A stretch of DNA of 19,035 nucleotides from Gaertneriomyces semiglobifer (lineage: Eukaryota > Chytridiomycota > Chytridiomycetes > Spizellomycetales > Spizellomycetaceae). This document shows positions 9,540-16,001 of this stretch, piece by piece; position 1 is the first letter of the stretch, and each line of letters opens with the position of its first letter. A model generated the notes under the pieces. That model was given only the letters and a program-made list of their open reading frames with translations. It did not search any database and was not told the origin of the DNA. Made by a program: the position numbers and the translations under genes. The stretch covers positions 1 through 19,035 of the forward strand of contig JAHLKF010000062.1 of NCBI GenBank assembly GCA_025558075.1. Reading direction: 5' to 3'.

Positions 9540-9955
9540 TTCAAAGACATCGGATTGGGTGATACAGTGTTGCCTGGTGAGCACCAGCCGCGACGTTTAT
9601 GCAACTTCAGACTGGAGCTGACAACTTTTGCTTGCAGGGATTTTGTCGCTCTGTGTCTTCCATTCGATTATCACATGTATTTGCCGACTGCAGAAGGGCG
9701 AAAGAATCCGCGGTCAATTTCGTTTGAAAAGCCATACTTCATCGTTGCGTTCCTACTCTACGCTGCAGGCTTGACTACCACTGTTCTGGTCATGCATGTC
9801 TTCCATGCGGCTCAGGTACTGTTCTGCTCTTACAATTTCTACCTTTACTGTACGTTAACATATCCTGCAGCCGGCGCTTTTGTACTTGTCTCCTGCTTGC
9901 ATCAGATCTGTTCTCATAACAGGAGCTGTTCGGGGGGAAATCAAAGATGTTTGAA
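9540..9955 (+). pseudogene. Signal peptide peptidase (intramembrane aspartyl protease), broken 3' fragment
   Basis: Three exon-like blocks encode the C-terminal third of a signal peptide peptidase, an ER membrane aspartyl protease that cleaves leftover signal peptides. Block 1 (9540-9576) encodes GLGD.VLPG, including the catalytic Asp of the GxGD motif (codon 9561). Block 2 (9638-9815) encodes FVALCLPFD and then KPYF...YAAGLTTTVLVMHVF..AQ. Block 3 (9871-9955) encodes PALLYLSPACI, the family's PAL motif. Introns 9577-9637 (GTGAGC...CTGAC...TTGCAG) and 9816-9870 (GTACTG...CTGCAG) fit. However, the first junction is out of frame by one base: the run at 9641-9644 reads TTTT where the family's Ile-Phe-Val would need one more T. 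The N-terminal membrane helices and the YD motif are missing upstream. The TGA at 9953-9955 may also be premature. A sequencing indel cannot be excluded. Confidence 0.75.
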
Positions 9956-10344
9956 CCTTTGCACCAGCCGCAGGCGGCATGAAGGGACGGACAGCGGAAG
10001 CCGCATTATCGGATGAGGGTAGTAAAGATGATTAAGGACGATCAATAGCGCACCCCGCATCCTGCATTTTTGTGAAGTCTCGTGATAATAGCCTGCACGG
10101 AACCTCGACCAAGCATGGGCAAACAGAGAGGCTGGCAAAAAGATGGAGAATTGAGGAGGTCACTTACAGAGCGCGTCACGAAAGAGTTGGAGAACGATAT
10201 ACAACATCTTATAGTATGGCTTGTGTATTTATTCAGCAGATATTTAAATTTATTGCGTTGCCTTTCAAGAGTCTCCATGGTTCTGCTTTTGTAACGGTTC
10301 AAGAAAAAACTCATGAAGCCATGTACTCCATTTTTCTGCACAAA
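9956..10344. other. Region without a recognisable gene
   Basis: Short frames occur on both strands. The minus-strand one (10042-10422) contains the dispersed repeat at its start and then no motif. No RNA gene was seen. Confidence 0.4.
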
Positions 10345-10427
10345 TTTAAATAAAGCCCATTTTCGGCGTCTGCTCGAAGCCCACGAGTGAACGTAGTGGT
10401 CTTCCTCCTTTGAAGCTGGCATTAGGT
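10345..10427. repeat. Dispersed repeat, copy B
   Basis: This is a diverged copy of 1305-1403 in the same orientation. It shares GTCTGCTCGAAG, CCACGAG/CCACAAG, GTCTTC.TCCTTTGA and TTAGGTCCT. On the minus strand it encodes GLRADAENG, close to GLRADANNG in copy A. Weaker similarity continues leftwards to about 10300 (CATGAAGCCATGTACTCCAT against CATGCAGCCATGGGCCCCAC). Confidence 0.55.
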
Positions 10428-10820
10428 CCTTCGGAAGCTCATAATCCTCGGAGCCATACTCATCACCAGAAGGGTGTACCCAACAGTAGTCCCTGCGCTA
10501 CGCTGTGTATTCACATGGCAAACTAACAAGCCGATCTGCAACACAGCAACATCCCATATACTCACTATTATTACGAAACCAATCACAACGAACACTTGAA
10601 TGTCTCTCGCCATCCGCTTCATTCGTCCTGCTGTCCTGCCACGATGGGCATGCGCTGCATGAGCACCGACGGCGGCCACATCCTCGATGCAGGCGTTTGT
10701 AAGCAAAAGCCAAAAAAAAAGTGGCACACACCACTCTGCTATGAGCATGAACATCAACCTTGACACTCCACTCCTTCCATCCCTCTCTCTCACTCCAAAG
10801 GCCAGCCCGCCTCCTCTAGG
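10428..10820. other. Region without a recognisable gene
   Basis: The minus strand carries an open frame of 168 codons (10422-10928), but it is hydrophobic and Arg/Gly-mixed without a motif, and its upper part is antisense to a more gene-like plus-strand frame. I do not call a gene. Confidence 0.35.
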
Positions 10821-11086
10821 GAACACGAAAGACAAGCCATGCAAGAACTCCGCAACCAGCTCCGCGAAAAAGAATCCCTCGCCAACGAAAAACTCGTCGG
10901 AAACCCCAAACTCGAGCCCGACTTTCAATAGGAACTCGAAAAAACCAGTACCGTGCCCGAAATCAGGCTTCAGGCCCGCGCCGGCGGAGACGCTTTAGTT
11001 GTATTGAGCCGACCGCCGAGGAGAGGTATATCCGGCAGCATGAGCAGGAGGTCGCCGAGGCGACTAAGAATAAGAATAAGAAGTAG
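10821..11086 (+). pseudogene. Coiled-coil-like coding remnant, unrecognised
   Basis: The plus strand from 10821 reads EHERQAMQELRNQLREKESL, a strong amphipathic helix or coiled coil, then NPKLEPDF, a TAG stop at about 10929, and ELEKTSTVPEIRLQARAGGDAL in the same frame. After a frame change near 10990-11010 it reads IEPTAEERYIRQHEQEVAEA and a Lys/Asn tail to TAG at 11084-11086. The charged, low-complexity pattern persists across the stop and the frame change, which suggests a decayed protein gene. The family is unknown. It ends about 100 bp from the convergent Sem1/DSS1-like gene. Confidence 0.35.
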
Positions 11087-11184
11087 ATGGGGAGGTGGTG
11101 CCGCAGTTATACAGTCATACACAGCGCCGAGAGAGTGCGGTATCTATGTCACCGGGAATGTATACATACATCGATTGGGTGCTA

Positions 11185-11502
11185 TTACTTCTTACTTTTT
11201 GCGTTTTTCACGTATTTACGAGGTACTTGTCTGTCCCGGCCTTCCAGATCGAACCTGCTTGGTCAGTTCCTCTTTCTCCATTCCTACTCCCTCAACTCGT
11301 TTTTACCAAAAACCCACCTCAACTGCGCCGTAAACTCATCCCACAGATCCTCATCCTCCCACTGATCCTCCCACAAGCGCGCGTCCTCCGTGTTGGCCTC
11401 CGTCAACGGCCAGTCGCTGAGTCGGAACTCGCTGAACTCGTTGTCGTCGATTCGTCGGTATAGTGTTGGTAATGTTGGTTGTTGTTGTTGTGTCATATTC
11501 AT
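11185..11502 (-). CDS. SEM1: Sem1/DSS1 family protein (26S proteasome lid subunit Rpn15)
   Basis: An ATG at 11502 opens a small, strongly acidic protein. It has a QPTLPTL stretch, then DDNEFSEF..SDWP, then DARLWEDQWEDEDLWDEFTAQLR. These are the two acidic-aromatic boxes of Sem1/DSS1 (consensus DDEFEEF..DW and LWEDNWDDDDVEDDFS.QLR). The family is a disordered 70-90 residue subunit of the proteasome lid, also found in TREX-2 and BRCA2 complexes. Unspliced, the frame ends at 11284 (72 aa). An intron at 11255-11317 (GTGGGT, AACTGACC branch, AAGCAG) instead gives an 84-aa protein ending in a basic tail and TAA at 11185. I prefer the spliced model because the family continues with a helix after QLR. 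The gene looks intact. A second copy elsewhere in the genome is possible. Confidence 0.8.
11255..11317 (-). other. Probable intron in the Sem1/DSS1 gene
   Basis: On the minus strand it starts GTGGGT just after CAG-TTG-AG and ends AAGCAG. An AACTGACC branch-like site lies about 13 nt before the acceptor. Its length is 63 nt, like the other introns here. Splicing restores an Arg codon and extends the frame by 23 codons after QLR. Confidence 0.55.
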
Positions 11503-11810
11503 TGCCTTGGTTTTTTGCAGTGCGACTTGTGAGTCGGCACCGGTGACTACGCCACAGGGGTGGTTGACTGTGCCGCTGATTTAATTTAATTATTATGTGA
11601 GGCCGCGTGTACAAAAGCCCGCTGCCGGACGCGTTCCCACCGACCGCCAAGTACGACTTCCTACAATGCTCGCGATGGTGCCAGAAGATCACGACGCAGC
11701 AGGTCCCGAAGATTCTGATCAAACTACTGTTGTAAGGTAATGTGCTGGTCTGAGTAGGGCGAAAGGTCGGACTTCCTTTCAGCTGGTTCTGCGTCGTCAG
11801 ATGCGGCGGG
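11503..11810. other. Upstream region of Sem1/DSS1; no other gene recognised
   Basis: This contains the 5' flank of the minus-strand gene. A short plus-strand frame (about 11605-11734) reads plausibly (KYDFLQCSRWCQK) but has no family match I can name and no start. Confidence 0.35.
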
Positions 11811-12147
11811 CCTGAATCTCCGTAATCCAAGGCCTAAGGGCCCTCTGGCTGGGGCCGATCGCTCGGGGGTATGGCGCCTGCCTTCGTGCAGGTGGACAAA
11901 ATGATAAGGGCACTACAGAGGGTTTCGGCTGCTGTGGTGATGTCTCCTACTTCCGGCCAGCTGAAAGCGAAGGCGTCCTTTGGGAAAGTACCGTGGCAAC
12001 ACGGCGAGCCTGACTCTCCGTAATCCAAGGCCTAAGGGCCCTCTGGCTGGGGCCGATCGCTCGGGGGTATGGCGCCTGTCTTCGTGCAGGTGGACAAAAT
12101 GATAAGGGCACTACAGAGGGTTTTGGCTGCTGTGGTGATGTCTCCAT
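11811..12147. repeat. Direct duplication of about 137 bp, 198 bp apart
   Basis: The block starting CCTGAATCTCCGTAATCCAA at 11811 recurs as CCTGACTCTCCGTAATCCAA at 12009. It continues almost unchanged through CTAAGGGCCCTCTGGCTGGG, GGTATGGCGCCTG, GTGCAGGTGGACAAAATGAT, ACTACAGAGGGTTT and GGCTGCTGTGGTGATGTCTCC to about 12147. Only a few substitutions separate the copies, so the duplication is recent. It sits directly upstream of the seven-exon gene, at the point where that gene's first exon should be. Confidence 0.9.
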
Positions 12148-12243
12148 ACCTCGCTTTCTCGACTAGAGCCATATTCCATTAAGTGTGTTCTAATCCACGT
12201 TACTCTTCCAATTCGCTTTTGTTAGCGCTCTACCTGATTTCAG

Positions 12244-14179
12244 TCACTTGGAGGACGTGCTGACCGACACTGAAGATGAGGAATCTACAGAAGACGTTGA
12301 TCCCCGATATTATTCCTACGTGAAAGGCCAGCTGTTAAAAAAGCTCTTTGATCCCATTAAAGTGGCCAAGTACTTCAAATGGCAATACGCCGACTTCCTT
12401 ACGGCTCCCAAAGTGCTGCAACATTACGTCGATGCGGTCGTGAATCGTGCGTCTGAGTTTTCCCATTCTCAAAGAAAGATCCTTCAATCCAACGTTAAGG
12501 CGTTGAAGTCATTCAATGTAAGGTGCATTTTGAGATTCTTTAGACATTTCGGCTTGGCTTTACTGACTGCAACAGTGGTCAGCAAAACAAGGGTCGTGGA
12601 TACGACATTGGGAAAGGCTGAAAATGGTAAGCGGGCTTAAAGACCATTCATGTAGACTACGGTTGTTGACCGTCAGTTTCGACCCAGGAAGAAGACATGC
12701 GCTTCAACAAGCTGCGACAGGATCAGGAAGGTGTGGCCCACCTCACCTCACTGACAAAGCGTGCACGTAAACTCTGTAACCCACTTCGAGACCTCGAAGA
12801 CTCTGATGAAGAGAGTTTAAACCATAAAAAGAAGCGAGCGAAAGCAAACACAGGAACAGTCAGCAAGGGCTCTTTTGAGACCGCAAATATGAGTAGGGCC
12901 AATTACAGTGAGCCATGCGTTAACAATGATGTGTATATCTAAACTTGCGATTTAGGCGGACTCGACATCATTCTGAAGAAAAAAGTCTGGGAACAGCTTG
13001 CACGACATCGGCAGCAATATGCAATTCCGGATGTCTTTAAAGATATAGCCCGTCATTGGCCCTCCGATTCATCTGTTCACACACGAGTGATCGATTTGAG
13101 AGTCAGGTCATCTGAATGGAAAAATCGTCTGACCCAGGCGACCGTTGAGTCATTTGCGTCATACTGTGACAATATCTTGGGCGACCAGTCCACAATAGGA
13201 TTGCATGAATACCTTGACGGCCTTTTCCAGCCGTTGCAATCGGTCAGTGTCGAAAAGTGGGAGACTTCCCTAGCGAACACCGCGCCACCGACCTGCGATA
13301 CATTGAAGGAAGCCTTTGCCACCATCAAACAAACGTTTGGAGCATTGAGAGTAGTATACTGAGTGCATTCAAGCATGGGATACAGGGTCTCACTGTCAGC
13401 ATATCAGTGTCAGAGCTTTCCTAGCCCCGTTCAATCCATTAACGCAAAGCGACACACTGGAATGTACTTTGTTAAATGAGTTCTTCCACCCGATCATGCG
13501 CGAGGCGCTGTACCGATTTGGAGCTATGACGACATGGAAGTATGGAGAAATTGGTCATGATTATTTTATTCAGAGGGAGTGCGCAGACGGTGTGGGAATC
13601 CTGCGTGGCACCGATCAACTACCTATTTTATATTTTGAAGGCAGCCGTTTAAAACCGAAGAAGACTAAAGGTGCTGCGGATGCTGCCAAGACCTTAAGAA
13701 ATGGAGCCAGCATGTTCGCGCACACACTCGAACGATTCGTCCGCGCCAATCGGCGGCTACCCACATTATATCAAGGTTACATCGGCCAGTTAATCGGTCG
13801 TCAAATTTCGTTTGCCCTACTGCAATATCATGGTGCGATTGACTGTTGTGAGCTCACACGAACTTGGGGCTTCTAACTGATTCCGTTTTAACTTAGGGGA
13901 TATCTTTTGCTTTGATTATGATTTTGCGACGATCCCCTGTATTCCGGAAGACGTTCACCTGTTTGCAAAATTCTACAGCATAATCATCGGTGTAGCAGTA
14001 AGTGATTTCGTATGAATGACGAAACCAGAGCTACAGCGCAATACTGAAAGCTTCCTTATTTTAAATAGATAATGGTGGGAAAAACAGTTCGTGAAATGGA
14101 AAATACACAAATAAGCAAATGGATGTCAAGAAGGAGTTTGTTGCTAAGTGCAATGGGCTTAGACGAAGAGGACTTGTGA
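12244..14179 (+). CDS. Seven-exon PD-(D/E)XK-like protein, 5' end not found
   Basis: I join seven exons: 12244-12517, 12576-12626, 12688-12907, 12956-13350, 13400-13847, 13897-13997 and 14069-14179 (TGA at 14177). Every junction keeps phase and has GT..AG ends (GTAAGG, GTAAGC, GTGAGC, GTAGTA, GTGAGC, GTAAGT), giving about 532 residues. The N-terminal third is acidic then basic, with a likely nuclear-type stretch (NHKKKRAK). The C-terminal part has NEFFHPIMREALYRFG, WKYGEIGHDY, RECADGVG (Asp codon 13586) and PILYFEGSR (Glu codon 13637). The order Asp, hydrophobic strand, Glu resembles a PD-(D/E)XK core, but the usual ExK lysine reads E-G-S, so the catalytic Lys is missing or moved. A conserved-looking YIGQLIGRQI and CFDYDFATIP segment follows. 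The function is unknown. It differs from the nuclease-like gene at 6898. No in-frame ATG occurs in the first exon, so an upstream exon is lost or hidden near the duplication. Confidence 0.65.
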
Positions 14180-14201
14180 GATATCGGTTTGAGAGACCAA
14201 T

Positions 14202-14366
14202 TGAGTGCAAAGTTTGGAGTTACCGATACCATTTTTAAGAACCACTGGGGACGTTCAACGAGAACGGCGAACAGTGAAGTGTATGTAGAAGCGATGAGTG
14301 CAAAGTTTGGAGTTACCGAGGACGTTCAACGAGAAAGACGAACAGTGAAGTGTATGTAGAAGCGAG
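14202..14366. repeat. Tandem duplication of about 70 bp with an insertion
   Basis: GAGTGCAAAGTTTGGAGTTA starts at about 14202 and again at about 14296. Both copies continue with CGTTCAACGAGAA, CGAACAGTGAAGTGTATG and TAGAAGCGA. The first copy has an extra block of about 24 nt after the common start. It lies just 3' of the seven-exon gene. Confidence 0.85.
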
Positions 14367-15000
14367 GAATGTTGCTTCACGAAGATTCGGGTGATTGGTA
14401 CGGAATGGCATTGTGTTGAAAGAAAGGCGTATGGCTGTGCGAGTACAGTGCACCTATGATTTACGGGTGACTTTAGCGAGATATAATGGGAGTATCCCAG
14501 CGGGAATGTCAACATTGGGCCGGGGCATGTAGTCCCGCATGAAATGAACGAGTCATCAGACTGGCTTGAACTAGTCGCTATTAGGTCGTATCAGTGGCTG
14601 TACAAGTACAAACTATTTCTCCCAATAAATTTGGGTATCATTAGTTTCTTCGCTGCATATACTTTTTGTACACTTCCCTCCGATCATTCTCGGCGTCATA
14701 TGGTTTTGCAACAACATGACAATCACGAGGAAATAGTAACTGTCTGCTAAGAGGGTTATATATTATCACACGATACTTGCCAGTATATGGCGATATAAAA
14801 TCAGATGCAACATGGCGAGTGCTAGGTTATTTGATTAGCACAGCAAGAACAGGAAACCAGCCGAGACGTTCGTTGTTGTTTCATATATCCTTTTGGCGGA
14901 CGGATTACGGACACCAATAACCGGAGTTCGTGATTGCTATTCATCAAGGTCGTGCTTTATGCCGTCATGTACGTGCACTTCTATGCTATGGGTTTCGTGA
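14367..15000. other. Region without a recognisable gene
   Basis: A 68-codon plus-strand frame from an ATG at 14544 has a hydrophobic middle (possible single membrane segment), but nothing else supports it as a gene. I see no repeats or RNA genes. Confidence 0.35.
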
Positions 15001-15139
15001 TCAAGCTCCGTTTCGGGCACCGGATTCATCACCGGGTTCACTCTCATCTACTAGGTACTCCTCCGTCGCCTCCATTTCCTCTTCCTGTGGGTCATACTGG
15101 TACTCTTCTTCATCATCATCAACTGTGGATCCTTCAGCA
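15001..15139 (-). pseudogene. Acidic C-terminal end of a host gene cut by an LTR
   Basis: On the minus strand, from the LTR boundary at 15140, a frame reads AEGSTVDDDEEEYQYDPQ, then EEEMEATEEYLVDESEPGDE and a TGA at 15001-15003. This dense Asp/Glu/Tyr composition is typical of an acidic protein tail and is not expected by chance. The rest of the gene would lie to the right, where LTR-A now begins. The family cannot be identified from the tail alone. Confidence 0.4.
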
Positions 15140-15433
15140 TGTTGCGGAGGGATCCTGCTGATGCTGATCCTTCTAATAAGCTTATTGTATTCAAGTCTAA
15201 GGTCTAAGAGTACAGTTGAACGCCCGGCATAAGACTAGCCAAGTAAGTGCCCGGGCGCACAAATCGCGCGTCTTGCTTACGTCAGCATGACTCAGGTGAG
15301 CGCGTCACACTGGGTCACCCAGTTTCTAATGATGAGGTTTTGGGAACAGCGTGCCGTTCCCTGGGCGACGAGTCATTGCGTCCCATGACATTTTCGTCCC
15401 ATGGGACGGAAATGACTTTTTTCTCGGCAACCT
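15140..15433 (-). mobile_element. LTR-A, partial LTR in minus orientation
   Basis: Its 3' end lies at 15140: read on the minus strand it ends CCCTCCGCAACA. The adjoining about 70 bp (TAATAAGCTTAT, TTCAAGTCTAAGG) matches the 3' part of LTR-C at 15651 onward, and the next part (15205-15233) matches LTR-B in inverted orientation. The expected TGTTG start is missing, because the head of LTR-B begins at 15434. The middle (15240-15430) has palindromes such as GTCCCATGGGAC and is diverged from the other copies. Confidence 0.6.
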
Positions 15434-15650
15434 TGTTGTAAGGGGGTCCCGGTGACATACACGTCATAGGAATACCCTAACCAGGGCGCGCGCTATGACA
15501 TGGGTTCTTATCCATATCAGCGCATACACGTGCGTCATGTGCCCGTCAGCACGTGACCAATGTGACTTGGCGCCCTAACACCTGACACGTGACCTTTTCC
15601 GTCGGGTGGTTCTCTTATGCCGGGCATTCAACTGTACTCTTAGAACCTTA
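15434..15650 (+). mobile_element. LTR-B, truncated LTR in plus orientation
   Basis: It begins TGTTGTAAGGGGGTCCCGGT, and its first 66 bp (15434-15499) are the reverse complement of the LTR-C head (15862-15927) with two mismatches. It ends at CTCTTAGAACCTTA, short of the shared 3' part, exactly where LTR-C starts at 15651. The remainder would lie beyond the inserted element and is not in the window. Confidence 0.7.
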
Positions 15651-15927
15651 TGTTGCAGAGGGATCCTGCTGATGCTCTGATCCTTCTAATAAGCTTATGT
15701 GTATTCAAGTCTAAGGTTCTAAGTTCTAAACTGACGGTTGCGTTAAGCGCTTCCCGACGAAAAGATCATGTGACTTAGGGTTAGGGCCTCAGTCACATGT
15801 ATCACGTGTGCCAGGGCACATGATACACGTGCAGGTGCTAACATAGGTAAGCACCGGCACCGTCATAACGCGCGCCCTGGTTAGGGTATCCCTATGACGT
15901 GTATGTCACCGGGACCCCCTTACAACA
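15651..15927 (-). mobile_element. LTR-C, complete 3' LTR of the copia element (277 bp)
   Basis: Read on the minus strand it starts TGTTGTAAGG at 15927 and ends CTCTGCAACA at 15651, giving a TGTTG...CAACA terminal inverted repeat. The polypurine tract (AGGGGGGAG, 15928-15936) abuts it directly. The LTR contains several CACGTG-type palindromes and two tandem TTAGGG units (about 15776-15789), which are likely chance. There is no 5' LTR in the window to compare. Confidence 0.85.
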
Positions 15928-15936
15928 CTCCCCCCT
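15928..15936 (-). other. Polypurine tract of the copia element
   Basis: AGGGGGGAG on the minus strand lies immediately upstream of the TG that starts LTR-C. This is where plus-strand DNA synthesis of an LTR retrotransposon is primed, and it fixes the LTR boundary. Confidence 0.8.
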
Positions 15937-16001
15937 CGGTGAATGCACGACATTTTCCTGCAAACTGCCCGACACCTTCAGCAGCTGTTCAGTGCAGCTG
16001 T

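Noticed and set aside
9555..10016. A 153-codon plus-strand frame as a single-exon membrane protein
   Set aside because: It reads through two introns. The signal peptide peptidase motifs only make sense as three separate blocks, with the PAL motif in another frame.
10422..10928. A 168-codon minus-strand frame
   Set aside because: Its upper half is antisense to the charged coiled-coil-like plus-strand sequence, and its own translation has no motif.
11605..11734. Short plus-strand coding-like stretch (KYDFLQCSRWCQK)
   Set aside because: There is no start, no splice partner and no recognisable family; it is antisense to the Sem1/DSS1 upstream region.
12518..12645. Continuation of the first exon of the seven-exon gene to its own stop
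   Set aside because: GTAAGG at 12518 and CAACAG at 12575 bound a 58-nt intron, after which the reading frame becomes WSAKQGSWIRHWERLKM and joins the later exons in phase.
15776..15789. Interstitial telomere repeat (two TTAGGG-like units)
   Set aside because: Only two units, inside LTR-C; too short to indicate a former chromosome end.
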